Assembly (NCBI GenBank): GCA_964562175.1 | Contig: CAZLRV010000001.1 | Location: forward strand, 62,001 to 126,000 | DNA from: CAZCJU01 sp964562175 | GTDB lineage: Bacteria > Bacillota > Clostridia > Oscillospirales > CAG-272 | Length of the DNA: 64,000 bases | Direction of reading: 5' to 3' | In this document: in pieces, positions 32,601 to 41,311 of the stretch | Position numbering within the stretch: the stretch's first letter is position 1 | How the letters are laid out: the number at the start of each line of letters is the position of its first letter | The notes under the pieces: generated by a model | Told to the model about the DNA's origin: nothing | The model's input: only the letters and a program-made list of their open reading frames with translations | Database searches by the model: none | Translations under genes and position numbers: made by a program

Positions 32601-35031
32601 CGTCGGCTACCTCATAGTTAGACAGCGTCATATATTCACCGCTTGCCTTAACGGGTGCTTCCGCACCGTCAACAAGTATTTTAGCGGATGAATAGTCAAG
32701 TCCAGAGTAATTTGTATTGGCCGTGATCTCTCTTACGGTTGCACGGAGGTTGAGGATATTGCTGTTTACCGTAAGCATTTCACAAGCCGTTGTGTTGAGA
32801 GTATTCGTAACAAGTGCCGTTGCGGACTCATTTGCGCCGAGGTATACCATATCGGTTATCGTCGGTGCTTCTCTGTCGGGTATCGCATCGGAGTAATCTA
32901 CCTGTATCGAGTCGATATAGAAGTTAAACTTGCCACCTACAGTACCCGCAGAGAACATGGTCGAGCTATTATTGTTCGGCACTTTGTTATAGTATTGGAA
33001 ATCGAACAGTGCCAAATCGTCCTTGAGGTCTGCTAAATTACCGAGTACATACGTTTTGCTCGAATCGATATTCGCCTTGAAGTATGCCCATCTGCCTTCA
33101 CTGCCGAGGTCTTCGTGTTGAACATACCAAGCCGGAGCCTCAAGTGTAACATACGTCATTGCACCCGAAAGCGAGCCGTCTGCCTGTACCTCACGCAGGA
33201 TAAAACGGAAGCGTCCTATCCAAAGGTCATCGGGTATGTATACCCAAGCACCGATAGACTTGGCACCGCTTATCGTGTGTCTCGTCCTCGGCATGAATTG
33301 GAATCTGGCATTCTGGTTCACGGGATGTGCAAAGTTTGTCATATTCACTTCAAAGCGAACCGCACCGGTACCGTCGTGTACCATACCGTTTGCCGAGGTT
33401 GCATAGCTTGCCTTAACATTATCGGGACGATATGTATGACCGGACATTCCGAGACCGATAGCCGCGGTCGTGAACTCGTCGAGCTGCGCTGCATCGTCAA
33501 AATCCCAAAGCACCTCTGTAGCTTTTCCGAGCGAAACATTGAATACTACCTGCTTGTCCGTTGCATATTTATAGGTTGCCGTCAAGGTTGCCGAGGTTAT
33601 CGTCTCTTCTGAGGTCGCAACGAAATCAAATCCGTTCATACTGCCCGCACCGGCAGGATCTATGGCGAAATCGAATGCATCGGGGGTAGTATATACCTCT
33701 TTTTCCTCAGCCTCAAGTGCGGACATCATGCATTGAAGTCCGATATTCGTGCTTTTACCGTAAGGTACTACCAAATTGCTGTTTACCGCCGACAGATACG
33801 GGTCCATTACCTTTATGGTATAACTGCCGACCTTCTCGCCGTTATGGTTGACTTGAACATCAACTGTACCGCGCTTGCCGTTTGATATGAATTTACCGTT
33901 TTCCACAGTACCGTAGCTGCTGTCCGAAAGGCTCCAGCTCATGCCCTCGGGCATTGCCATTGCGTAGCCGTTCGTATCGAGTGCCGATGCGGTAAACGTA
34001 TATTCCGAATGCGGAGCAAACGCCTCGTATTCGCTCTTTATCTCGGCACTGCCGAGTATTCCCGTGGGGGCGACGTTCGATGCGATAAGAAGGCTCTGTA
34101 TCGTCGGACGCTCAGCACCGTCGGAGGGAATGGAACGCATCGTAAGCTCGTCCTCGCCCTGACGTTTGGTTATAAACGTCGAGGAGCCGCCGCCGTCGCA
34201 GTTCAAAGCCCACTTACAGCCGAGAGAGAGCATAAACTCGCCTATCTCGTAGCCGGTGAGTCCCGCAGAACTTACCATACGTCCGTTTACCATCATCATA
34301 ACGAGCGTACCGTCTTCCTTAACGCCCACTACAGAACGGGGATGCGATATACCGGTTCTGTCCTCTTGGGTCACGCAAAGACTGCCGTCTTTTACGTAGA
34401 AGCCGAAGGTAGAGGTGGAAACAGCGTATATTTCCTCTCCCGTAAGAGGATCGCCCGGATTACGTGATTCGCAATACAGCTTTCCGTTTTCGTCCTCAAG
34501 GAATGCGATATAATATGGCTCATCTCCGTGTGAATCTGTATCGGGCGTTGATATCACCTGACGGTTAAATACCAAAAAGCCCTGTACGGAATCGTTTTCA
34601 TAACACAGGTTCGTGTTCATTCCGCCGACAATGTTGTATCCTAAGTTTTCCTCGTAATACTTGATCGTCTTTGACAGCTCCATAGCGTGCCAAGTACTGC
34701 TGTCACTTGGGTCGTATTTGTCTATTCCGTAATATCCGGGAAGTATGGTAACATCCGGATTTGAGGTGTCGATCTCCATTACGTGAACTTCTTGGCGGCG
34801 TGTACCGTCCGCATTGTTAAGAACTATGTCGGACTCAATTGCCGCACCCGGCACCAACGTGTAATCTTTTCTTGATATCACGTTGTAGTAGCCGTTTGTT
34901 CCGAATTTGTCACCGCTTAAAACGACATTGTCGTTTATCCATGCCGCAAATGCGGAAAACGGCAGAGCCGTTACCAGCATCGCAACACACATAACAGCGA
35001 TGGCTATTCGAATGAGGTTACGTGTTTTCAT
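29614..35031 (-). CDS. Giant secreted NAGPA-domain protein with C-terminal cell-wall-binding-type repeats
   Basis: This 1,805-residue protein has a signal peptide (1-30, cut near AFAAW). A phosphodiester glycosidase (NAGPA) domain spans about 55-345, with the family motif NCDGGGSST near 277-285. Ig-like and carbohydrate-binding-like segments cover the middle. From about residue 1,130 there is a long array of roughly 70-residue repeats with the pattern NGLTNAGWHYTDENGR and GGLYFVEWNG, similar to choline-binding/glucan-binding repeats. NAGPA enzymes remove phosphodiester-linked sugars. AAGGAG before the ATG at 35031 decides the start. The neighbour is licD, whose product decorates glycans with phosphocholine-like groups. 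Confidence 0.88.
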   Translation of the reverse strand: MKTRNLIRIAIAVMCVAMLVTALPFSAFAAWINDNVVLSGDKFGTNGYYNVISRKDYTLVPGAAIESDIVLNNADGTRRQEVHVMEIDTSNPDVTILPGYYGIDKYDPSDSSTWHAMELSKTIKYYEENLGYNIVGGMNTNLCYENDSVQGFLVFNRQVISTPDTDSHGDEPYYIAFLEDENGKLYCESRNPGDPLTGEEIYAVSTSTFGFYVKDGSLCVTQEDRTGISHPRSVVGVKEDGTLVMMMVNGRMVSSAGLTGYEIGEFMLSLGCKWALNCDGGGSSTFITKRQGEDELTMRSIPSDGAERPTIQSLLIASNVAPTGILGSAEIKSEYEAFAPHSEYTFTASALDTNGYAMAMPEGMSWSLSDSSYGTVENGKFISNGKRGTVDVQVNHNGEKVGSYTIKVMDPYLSAVNSNLVVPYGKSTNIGLQCMMSALEAEEKEVYTTPDAFDFAIDPAGAGSMNGFDFVATSEETITSATLTATYKYATDKQVVFNVSLGKATEVLWDFDDAAQLDEFTTAAIGLGMSGHTYRPDNVKASYATSANGMVHDGTGAVRFEVNMTNFAHPVNQNARFQFMPRTRHTISGAKSIGAWVYIPDDLWIGRFRFILREVQADGSLSGAMTYVTLEAPAWYVQHEDLGSEGRWAYFKANIDSSKTYVLGNLADLKDDLALFDFQYYNKVPNNNSSTMFSAGTVGGKFNFYIDSIQVDYSDAIPDREAPTITDMVYLGANESATALVTNTLNTTACEMLTVNSNILNLRATVREITANTNYSGLDYSSAKILVDGAEAPVKASGEYMTLSNYEVADGVHRITFVISDKQGNETRKTRWINVRGGSDASTVALVPKDATLDKLPAGSLYWMNLNATKIETIKSVTVVIDKNSVNHWELDHMVLADGFTAAWSVDEYEQTATITLTRTGKNTQSGAATLAELPIRIIGWDDIYSPLLAGTESALGGVGFNTPEGFSAGRKTDNVFAWPHDLKLEIIKGEIEFVDTYTQSAANTFANEYFRVNTQWYAHPNTVLADSELLGKYGWLHIHTESDPENKAATCTAAGYTGRTSCSVCNSIVNWGASQNASGHTYSVVNGRLVCDCGDAITTSGLVEIGDKTYYTIAGKLTTGWAVDGNDYYYFDLTTYEALKNGRYSIDGFDYSFDENGIHTEGQWVHLFYNGKYETRYKFAGKYVSEHFHTIDGKTYWFGENGLLAKGSQIIQTTDGRDNKYIYIIDDEGVVDGVLDYTGVYDLNGDLYYVVGGKLTGGGVMDINGSRYYVEWNGTVPTGRIYIVQERTNGLVEKGWYFIDKDGMIDEEFYSYDGKLYYIVDGQPAKGLGVISKNGAMYYVNGMGVVESGKIYVSENMTGGLVNAGYIYTDENGRIYDNEFVTIDGKVMYLVKGQPSKTGGSLVKEMNGGLYFVEWNGNIPTGKIYVSESETNGLTNAGWHYTDENGRFYNNEIASTVDGNFYMINGQPDRTGVSGVREINGGLYFVEWNGNIPTGKQYITSGYVNGLTGIGWHYTDDSGRMYDNEFTHIDGELYYMVKGQPDRTGVSKVREINGGLYFVEWNGHVLSGTQYIGEEYTNGLTNSGWHYTDNNGRMYDNEFATVDGSIYYMVKGQPDRTGVSKVRKINGNLYFVEWNGMVTSGKQYIGDAYTNGLTTAGWHYADENGKLYDREFANIEGAIYYMVNGKPDNTGVSSIRSINGKSYFIEWNGRVAFGKIYTEDGVRYAGVDGAFYNNELVEIDGELYFMVNGEMFKGGVFSFNGSLYYAAWNGKLARNGKAYVSADEANDLIIYGYHQFDENGKMYA
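29640..31500 (-). repeat. Coding repeat array of the giant surface protein
   Basis: Roughly 200-bp units repeat through this stretch. Recognisable recurring pieces encode YFVEWNG, GWHYTDENGR and GQPDRTGVS; for example, GTTCCACTCAACAAAGTACAA recurs at about 30126, 30343, 30561 and 30780. Neighbouring copies are closer than distant ones, which points to tandem duplication. Confidence 0.85.
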
Positions 35032-35065
35032 TTGGTTTCTCCTTTTTATTTTATATAATCCGTTT

Positions 35066-35887
35066 TCACGGCTTACATTTCTTTTTAACATATGTTTCAT
35101 ATGACTTGTTCAAATCAAGCACCGTATAATAATGATGCCCTACCTGCTCGTCCTTTGGTGGGTCAGCACGCCATGCTCCGTATTTTTCGGTCAGATACTC
35201 ATCCCACCGACTCGGAACACGCACCCGAAGCCCTTCAAAAACAGCCTCCCTACCGTTGCCGTATATCTCTTTCGGCGTTTTTTCCATCTCGCCCCTGAAA
35301 TTACCGTAATTGCAATAAACGTCGGCGTTTTCGTATTTTTTTATCATTGCTTCGTATTCTTCAAGATAGCAAGCGGTACGCTTATGAAAGCCGAATATTC
35401 TCAAAGCACGCCGCAAGACTCTCGATCTAAGCGAGGCGCTCGGCATAAGTGAGCATGAGGTCAACCTCAGATATTTCTTTTTTCTTTTTTCAAATTCAAC
35501 CGTCTCATCTGCCTTGCTCGGATATCCGTCCAAAGCGAATATATCTATAAAAACGCCGTGATTTATATCGAGCTTTTGATAATCCGTCTCAATATATGCG
35601 GTACGGCTATCACGCAGCTTTGAGAAAATCTTGGGAAATTCGGGGTCTGTTCGATAATTCTGCAAAAACAGGTATTCGGGAAGCTTGTCCGGCGCATATG
35701 ATAAAAACTTTTCGTAATCCGCACGAGGCAAGGCAACGTCAACATCATCGTCCCACGGTATAAACCCGCCGTATTTCACCGCTCCCAATGCACTGCCGCA
35801 CACAAGAAAATATGTAAGCTCCAATTCGTCGCAAATATCCGCAAAGGTCTTTAATATATCAAACTCTTTTTGCTGAAGCTCATTCAT
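35066..35887 (-). CDS. licD: LicD family phosphotransferase
   Basis: A 273-residue member of the LicD/fukutin group: FLVCGSALGAVKYGGFIPWDDDVDVALPR, with the acidic metal site Asp46-Asp47-Asp48 and Asp50. LicD proteins transfer phosphocholine, or a related phospho-alcohol, from a CDP-activated donor to teichoic acid or polysaccharide. No licA/licC-type choline activation genes are visible here. Its stop lies 34 bp before the start of the giant repeat protein, and its start overlaps the upstream glycosyltransferase by 4 bp, so all three are one operon. Confidence 0.9.
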   Translation of the reverse strand: MNELQQKEFDILKTFADICDELELTYFLVCGSALGAVKYGGFIPWDDDVDVALPRADYEKFLSYAPDKLPEYLFLQNYRTDPEFPKIFSKLRDSRTAYIETDYQKLDINHGVFIDIFALDGYPSKADETVEFEKRKKKYLRLTSCSLMPSASLRSRVLRRALRIFGFHKRTACYLEEYEAMIKKYENADVYCNYGNFRGEMEKTPKEIYGNGREAVFEGLRVRVPSRWDEYLTEKYGAWRADPPKDEQVGHHYYTVLDLNKSYETYVKKKCKP

Positions 35888-37167
35888 TTCTTCGCTTCCT
35901 CTCCGTTTATCGTATTGAAAATACTTTGCCGATTTACTTCGGCATTGTGATTTTTTTCCGCCAGCTCAATTGCGTTTTCGACCGTTTTTTTACGCAAGGC
36001 TTCATCGGATATAAGCCGATACAATTTTTTGTCTATATCGCATTCGTCGTCAATTACGTAAGCGGCATTATTGTCGGCAAGATACTTAACGGACGCAGTG
36101 CTTCTCGGGCCGAATGCTATTATGCACGCACCGGATGCAAGAGCATCGGCTATCTTTGTTGACACGGAATATCTTGTACGCACAATGTGGTTTTCGTCAA
36201 ACGATTCCGTATGCACCGTATACATGGAGTCGGACAACAAATCGTCAACTTCCTCCCGTGTGACCCGACCGCGGAATTCTATTCCGTTTTCCTGCGTAAG
36301 TCCGTCTAAATACTCGTGTCTTTCCTCGCCCGAATAGACAAATATTCGATCGAGATCCGGTACATTGAGTTTTTTCAACGCTCTGCCCAATTTTATAAGC
36401 TGAGAAGCTCGTCCAAGCTCAAGATTGCCGGCATAAATTATTCTTCGAGCTCGTTCGCTTAACGGAATACGGGCATTTTTTTGTGTCGACGAGCCGGTGT
36501 ATATGACCTTTCCCTGTTTTGAAAAAAGCTCGCCGTAGGCTTTTGCCATTTCCTCACATATGCAAAAATAGTCGGATGAGTACTTAAATGCCGCAGTGCC
36601 ACTTTTCATCAAGTGCTTGAAATTGTATTTTCCGAGTAAGCCTCTCTTATCGAATGAGCCTAAATAAAAATCATCGCACGCATACAAATACAAGGGGATT
36701 CCTCTGTCCTTGCAAATACTCATTGCAACCTCGTACGAAAACGAGTAATCCCCCGATGCAAAGAAGACTGCTTGAGGTGAAAATTCGTCAAGCCACTCGG
36801 AAAGCTGCTTGCTTCTCCAAGCCCCAAGCCTCCACATAGTATTTCTCACAAAATAAACCGACTGTGTCCTTTTTTTGCCGTGATTTATTACGGCTTTTTT
36901 TATTTCCGAGCGTTGTGTGCCGGACTCATACCTTTGATGGATCTCGGTGCCGCATTTTCTTTTACCGAGCAATGCTTTTGCCACGTCAAAATCGGTAATT
37001 CTGAAATATCTTTTGCAAAATTCCGCATCCGGAAGCTCGTCCGTAAAATAAAGCTGGGCAATTTTGTCGCTTGGATAAGTACAAAACATACCGCTGAGAG
37101 TTTTGCCCATGTTGTTCACTTCCCCGAACGGATTATGTGATATCACAAGAAGACGTAACGCATTCAT
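35884..37167 (-). CDS. Glycosyltransferase, GT-B type (family 4-like)
   Basis: A 427-residue enzyme with two Rossmann-like halves. The first begins LRLLVISHNPFGEVNNMGKTLSG. The second contains IIYAGNLELGRASQLIKLGRAL, YSGEERHEYLDGL and GACIIAFGPRSTASVKYL, in the arrangement of GT4-type retaining enzymes, although the usual ExxxxxxxE motif is not clear. It presumably adds a sugar to the lipid-linked glycan. GGAGG is 13 bases before the ATG. The donor is unknown. Confidence 0.8.
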   Translation of the reverse strand: MNALRLLVISHNPFGEVNNMGKTLSGMFCTYPSDKIAQLYFTDELPDAEFCKRYFRITDFDVAKALLGKRKCGTEIHQRYESGTQRSEIKKAVINHGKKRTQSVYFVRNTMWRLGAWRSKQLSEWLDEFSPQAVFFASGDYSFSYEVAMSICKDRGIPLYLYACDDFYLGSFDKRGLLGKYNFKHLMKSGTAAFKYSSDYFCICEEMAKAYGELFSKQGKVIYTGSSTQKNARIPLSERARRIIYAGNLELGRASQLIKLGRALKKLNVPDLDRIFVYSGEERHEYLDGLTQENGIEFRGRVTREEVDDLLSDSMYTVHTESFDENHIVRTRYSVSTKIADALASGACIIAFGPRSTASVKYLADNNAAYVIDDECDIDKKLYRLISDEALRKKTVENAIELAEKNHNAEVNRQSIFNTINGEEAKK

Positions 37168-37187
37168 CCCCGCAAACCTCCGTAAGC

Positions 37188-38081
37188 TTATCTTTCCGAT
37201 ATTATTTTAAAGCATTGCATCGGAGATACAAAAAACGCACAGACAGCTTGAGCGAAGGCTCTGATATACTTTCCGTCTCTGAAATATGCGTATGCCAATA
37301 CCGCATGATGACGTACTTTTATGTATCTTATCGTTCCGCCGTCCATATTTTCAAAGAACCGCTTTTTGTATTCGTAGAGCCTGTTCTCTCCCTTGATTTT
37401 TTCCGCCCCGCTCGAAAGACTCTCTTCACCGACGTGCACCACGGCACGAACATCACAACGCTTGAGATATCCGAAGCTGCCGCCCCCCTCTATCGCCCGT
37501 TGCATCAAATAGAACTCGTCCCCGACATCTATCGGAGCAAAACAGCCTATTTTCATAATATAATCTCGCTTGAACATCATAGTATCCGTGCCGGTCATAT
37601 GATATTTCAAGTGATAATTAAGCAATGCTTCCTTTGAAGTATCCTCTATATATTTTCTTGTTCTTATATCAACGGTTTTTCCGTTTTTGTCAATAAGCTC
37701 AAGATCGGTTATCGAATAATCAAAGCCGCCGTCTCTCATAAAACGTACTTGTTGCTCCGCTTTTTGTTTCAAATACACATCATCGTCATCAAGAAATGTT
37801 ATATATTCGCCGCATGCGGCTTTGATACCCACGTTACGAGCTTGTGCCGAGCCTAAGTTGTTTTCGTTTTCAATATATATAAGAGAGATCGACGGTGAGT
37901 TGCGTTTGAATTCCTTGACCGCCTCTGCCGCTTTTTCTTTCCACTCGATGTCATCATTGTCGTTTACGACTATTATTTCCATTTCCGCAATGCTCTGCTC
38001 TTTAAGAGAAGCCAGAGCTTGCTTTAATTCTTTATCCCTGCGATAGGTTGCTACTATAACGCTGACTTCGGCTCTGCTCAT
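37188..38081 (-). CDS. Family 2 glycosyltransferase
   Basis: A 297-residue GT-A enzyme: VSVIVATYRRDKELKQALASL, nucleotide-binding VVNDNDD and metal site FLDDDDVY. The true start is the ATG at 38081, which overlaps the stop of the upstream sugar transferase (ATGA). The longer frame upstream, rich in Arg, is read-through of the other gene. It probably adds the second sugar of the repeat unit, given its place right after the initiating transferase. Confidence 0.92.
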   Translation of the reverse strand: MSRAEVSVIVATYRRDKELKQALASLKEQSIAEMEIIVVNDNDDIEWKEKAAEAVKEFKRNSPSISLIYIENENNLGSAQARNVGIKAACGEYITFLDDDDVYLKQKAEQQVRFMRDGGFDYSITDLELIDKNGKTVDIRTRKYIEDTSKEALLNYHLKYHMTGTDTMMFKRDYIMKIGCFAPIDVGDEFYLMQRAIEGGGSFGYLKRCDVRAVVHVGEESLSSGAEKIKGENRLYEYKKRFFENMDGGTIRYIKVRHHAVLAYAYFRDGKYIRAFAQAVCAFFVSPMQCFKIISER

Positions 38082-38719
38082 TTTAGTATTTCCCGATCTG
38101 ATTTTTGCTCGCCCGATTTTCCCGTGCCGCCTTCGACTACGCCTTCGTGCTTGAGGACGCTTCCGACGGTTTTGAAGAGGCATTTCAGGTCTGTTTTAAA
38201 GCCGTGGTTTGCGTTCAGGGCTGTTGCGTATTCGCCGTCGAGCTTTGCCTTAACGGGTATTTCAAGCTCATCCCGTCCGTTTATTTGTGCCAAGCCCGTC
38301 AGTCCCGGCCTTATGTCGTTTGCTCCGTATTTATCGCGTTCGGCTATAAGGTCGTATTGGTTCCACAGAGCGGGGCGGGGTCCGACAAGCGACATTTTAC
38401 CGATAAAAATGCAAAACAGTTGCGGCAACTCGTCAATAGAACTTTTTCTCAAAAATCTTTGAAAGCCCGACAGCATGGACTCGGCGTCCTCTAACTGATG
38501 TGTCGGCACATCTCCCGGAGCGGTGGTCGGCATTGAACGAAATTTCAATATGGTAAACGTTTTTTTATGTATACCTATTCTTTTCTGCTTGAATATGACC
38601 GGGCCGGGCGAATCGATTTTTATTATTACGGCAACTATAAGCATCGGCAGTGCCGCAATTACTATTCCGAGAAAAGACAATACGATATCCGCCAAGCGTT
38701 TGAAAAAGCATTTATACAT
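38078..38719 (-). CDS. Undecaprenyl-phosphate sugar phosphotransferase (initiating enzyme)
   Basis: A 213-residue bacterial sugar transferase of the short PglC/WcaJ-C type. It has one N-terminal membrane helix, then PVIFKQKRIGIHKKTFTILKFRSM, SSIDELPQLFCIFIGKMSLVGPRP and RPGLTGLAQINGRDEL, the three family signatures. It starts glycan assembly by moving a sugar-phosphate to undecaprenyl phosphate. First gene of the operon leading to the flippase. A second, paralogous enzyme is encoded at 46544-47185. Confidence 0.95.
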   Translation of the reverse strand: MYKCFFKRLADIVLSFLGIVIAALPMLIVAVIIKIDSPGPVIFKQKRIGIHKKTFTILKFRSMPTTAPGDVPTHQLEDAESMLSGFQRFLRKSSIDELPQLFCIFIGKMSLVGPRPALWNQYDLIAERDKYGANDIRPGLTGLAQINGRDELEIPVKAKLDGEYATALNANHGFKTDLKCLFKTVGSVLKHEGVVEGGTGKSGEQKSDREILK

Positions 38720-38739
38720 TTAAGTTTCTCCCAAAACAT

Positions 38740-38780
38740 AATACGCCGTTTATGCCGTGCCGTCGGGGTATCGGCGTATT
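38740..38780 (-). promoter_or_regulatory. Hairpin in the leader of the first glycan operon
   Basis: AATACGCCG (38740-38748) and CGGCGTATT (38772-38780) pair perfectly, with GC-rich sequence in the loop. It lies in the 5' untranslated region about 20 nt upstream of the start codon. No T-run follows, so translational or processing control is more likely than termination. Confidence 0.5.
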
Positions 38781-38816
38781 TAAGTTATCTACAGATAATT
38801 ATATTTATTCAGATAC

Positions 38817-38845
38817 ATTATAACTCATTATTCCCGACTTGTCAA
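38817..38845 (-). promoter_or_regulatory. Promoter of the sugar transferase-to-flippase operon
   Basis: Perfect minus-strand TTGACA (38845-38840) and TATAAT (38822-38817) with a 17-bp spacer. Confidence 0.9.
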
Positions 38846-38890
38846 GACCTTATATGCTTTTTTTCTTATTCATACGATATTTTTTTCAAC

Positions 38891-38943
38891 AAAAAAGCTA
38901 CCGAGCGGCACATCCGACAATTCGGAGGTGTTACTCGATAGCA
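38891..38943. terminator. Intrinsic terminator after the second glycan operon
   Basis: GCTACCGAG (38897-38905) pairs with CTCGATAGC (38934-38942), and an inner TCCGA/TCGGA helix stacks on top. Six T residues follow on the minus strand and five on the plus strand. Confidence 0.8.
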
Positions 38944-38955
38944 TTTTTATTCTAT

Positions 38956-40128
38956 TTACAGTGTTTCCATTGCATAGATACGGTACACTCCGTCATCCCC
39001 TTTTCGGAAATACACATTCATATCGACCAAATCGGGGTGATCCTCCAAATACTTTTTCACAAGTATATGGTTAAACTTAACGTGACAGCGGAAGGTGGAT
39101 TCATCGTAAGCGTAATACTCGCCGGTATACTCATCCTCAAATCTGTAGCCGTCATGCTCCCAAACGAACGAACCGGGATTTGCTCTTATTTGCTTATAAA
39201 GATCCGTTCCCTCTTCGAAATACTTTTTGCATTGCGAAAATTCCGCATCGTTTTGCATTCTTGCGGCGTAGAGCTTCATTCCCTCAAGCACATACTTTTC
39301 GTACTCCGCTTTAAGCGTTTCACTGTAATCTATATCGACGGTATATTCGTTCTTTTCCTCGTCGTACTTAAGCTCCGCTTCGTTGCCGTATCTGTCCTTT
39401 ACGGTTACAGTCGGCTCTGCCATAAGCTCTTTTATCGAATATCTTGTATAGGTGAGCTTATATGTTCCCTCGGGAATATTCAATCTCTCGTCGTCCGTGA
39501 TATCTTTTTCTGTTATATAGTCCTCTCCGATCTCACAGCCGTTGAGCAAAAGCGAATAATTAAACGGTATAAGAGCGTTCACGCTATATTCGGGTGCGTA
39601 AAACAGTTCTATCTTGCCGAGTGAGTAACTGTATATTCCGAAATCGTCCGGATATTCGTTCTTCACTATGGTGAAATTTGCGAATTTCTTTTGGTCGGCT
39701 TTGACATTTATCTTTGTCTTGTCCGTTCCCGCAACGTAAACATATGTTATTTGCTTGCCCTCGGTCTTTTTCTTGAGCAGGTTTACGATATCTTCTTTTT
39801 TGTCATACTCGCCGAGCCTATACTCGGTCATCTCAAGCAGTGCATCGAAGTCGGGGTTGACAAAATACTCATTGAATATTCGCTCCACCTCGTACTTCGG
39901 CAGACTGTTTTCGTACGCCTCAAGATATTTCGTTACGTCCTTGTTGATAAATTGCATTGCAATTATCACGACAGCCGCTATGACCGCAAGCACGGCGTAA
40001 TAGATCACGGTGCCGAAGCTCATACGCTTCTTTTTTCTTCTTTTTTTTCTCTTTCCGGGGGCTTTTACCGCCGTCTTTTCGTCCTTGATCTTTTCTGTTT
40101 CTTCTGCTTTTTCTATTTCTTCATTCAT
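38956..40128 (-). CDS. Membrane-anchored protein of unknown function in the glycan locus
   Basis: The 390-residue protein has a charged cytoplasmic start with a basic run (GKRKKRRKKKRM, 25-36), one membrane helix (about 41-61) and a large outside domain without recognised family. That domain contains many Tyr, Lys and Glu residues and a typical extracellular beta-rich pattern. It follows the NAGPA gene after one base, so the two are translationally coupled and may act together outside the cell. I do not recognise a function. Confidence 0.7.
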   Translation of the reverse strand: MNEEIEKAEETEKIKDEKTAVKAPGKRKKRRKKKRMSFGTVIYYAVLAVIAAVVIIAMQFINKDVTKYLEAYENSLPKYEVERIFNEYFVNPDFDALLEMTEYRLGEYDKKEDIVNLLKKKTEGKQITYVYVAGTDKTKINVKADQKKFANFTIVKNEYPDDFGIYSYSLGKIELFYAPEYSVNALIPFNYSLLLNGCEIGEDYITEKDITDDERLNIPEGTYKLTYTRYSIKELMAEPTVTVKDRYGNEAELKYDEEKNEYTVDIDYSETLKAEYEKYVLEGMKLYAARMQNDAEFSQCKKYFEEGTDLYKQIRANPGSFVWEHDGYRFEDEYTGEYYAYDESTFRCHVKFNHILVKKYLEDHPDLVDMNVYFRKGDDGVYRIYAMETL

Positions 40129-40129
40129 T

Positions 40130-41311
40130 TTAAGTCACATCCTTTACCATAAAAAATGTCGGCAAGCGTCTGGGGTATGTGAACGCCTTATAACGGTTTA
40201 CAAGTCCCATTTTTTGGTACTCATCAAGCGTTGACGTATCTATATCGTATTTTTCGATATAATCTCTGTAATACATCATTGCCGAAGAGCCGCCGTCGAG
40301 CATTCCCGCCTTTATTGCTTTATTTTGAAGCATAAGCGTTATTATATCATCTCTCGTAGCGCCGAGCGAGCTTGTCGTTCGTCCGTCGGTAACGATAAAT
40401 ATTATCGCTCCGTCCTCTCTCTGTCCTATTGCGGTACGCTGGGCAACGCCTATATTACCGTTTCCCGAATACGTTACCGTTGAGCCGTCCACCGTATCGA
40501 TAAGCACGTTTCCCGTTTGGAATGAAACTCCGTCACGCACGCCCAGCTCATCCGCTTCCGCTTTTGTCAAATTCTCCTTAACAACGAGCTTGTCGTTTTT
40601 GTCTATTCCTATAAATGTACGCTTTAGTCCGTCGTTCCACACGCATTTGCCCTGCGAATAGGTAAGTCCCATGGGCTGACCGCCCGAACCGGAGCCGCCC
40701 TTGTCGTAAAACTCGCCGCCGTTTATCGCCGCCGCGGCGTTTATCTGCTTTGCCCTTATATATATTCTCTCTCCGCGCGATGCGGTGGCGTAATTATAGC
40801 CCGATGTTTCCGTGTAAACTCTCGACGGATCCTTGATTATCATAATATACGCCTTGAAGGTTCCGGTAGATTTCGTATAACAGATTATACCGTCCTCGTT
40901 TCCTTCCCATTCATCAACGGATGAGGTGCCGCCTTGGGTATTGTTTTCGCCTTTGTTTTCGGAGTTGATATCTTCAAAATCGACCTCTTCGACCGTCAGC
41001 ACATTACTCTGATTTTTTATTTCTTCCACGGTCGCCTTATCCAAAAACAGCTCAGGCACCCATTTTGTCGCACTTGCCTGCGTTGCAGTCAAAACGAGCA
41101 TATTTCTTATAGTTTCGCTCGGCCCGTCGGCAACCGTCTTGCAGACACTGCACAATGCATAGACGGCAAGTATCACAAGCAGCATTACAAGCACCATAAG
41201 CCTGAAGATGACCTTGAGAACACAACCGAGTATACGCTTCGTCCTGTTTGCCGAAATATTTTCGTTTACCTTTTTATATTGCTTCTGTGTATCGTTTTTC
41301 TTGAATTTCAT
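40130..41311 (-). CDS. Membrane-anchored phosphodiester glycosidase (NAGPA family)
   Basis: A 393-residue protein with one N-terminal membrane helix (about 30-52) and an extracellular NAGPA domain (about 165-393). The domain has AAAAINGGEFYDKGG, QRTAIGQREDGAIIFIVTDGR and the active-site motif GMLDGGSSAMMYY. NAGPA domains hydrolyse sugar-phosphodiester links, so it could trim or edit the polymer. The start overlaps the upstream S26-type gene by 4 bp (ATGA). It is the second NAGPA protein of this locus, the other being the giant protein at 29614. Confidence 0.9.
   Translation of the reverse strand: MKFKKNDTQKQYKKVNENISANRTKRILGCVLKVIFRLMVLVMLLVILAVYALCSVCKTVADGPSETIRNMLVLTATQASATKWVPELFLDKATVEEIKNQSNVLTVEEVDFEDINSENKGENNTQGGTSSVDEWEGNEDGIICYTKSTGTFKAYIMIIKDPSRVYTETSGYNYATASRGERIYIRAKQINAAAAINGGEFYDKGGSGSGGQPMGLTYSQGKCVWNDGLKRTFIGIDKNDKLVVKENLTKAEADELGVRDGVSFQTGNVLIDTVDGSTVTYSGNGNIGVAQRTAIGQREDGAIIFIVTDGRTTSSLGATRDDIITLMLQNKAIKAGMLDGGSSAMMYYRDYIEKYDIDTSTLDEYQKMGLVNRYKAFTYPRRLPTFFMVKDVT

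Noticed and set aside
31912..32691. 259-codon plus-strand frame opposite the giant surface protein
   Set aside because: Antisense to a continuous, domain-bearing frame with no initiation signals.
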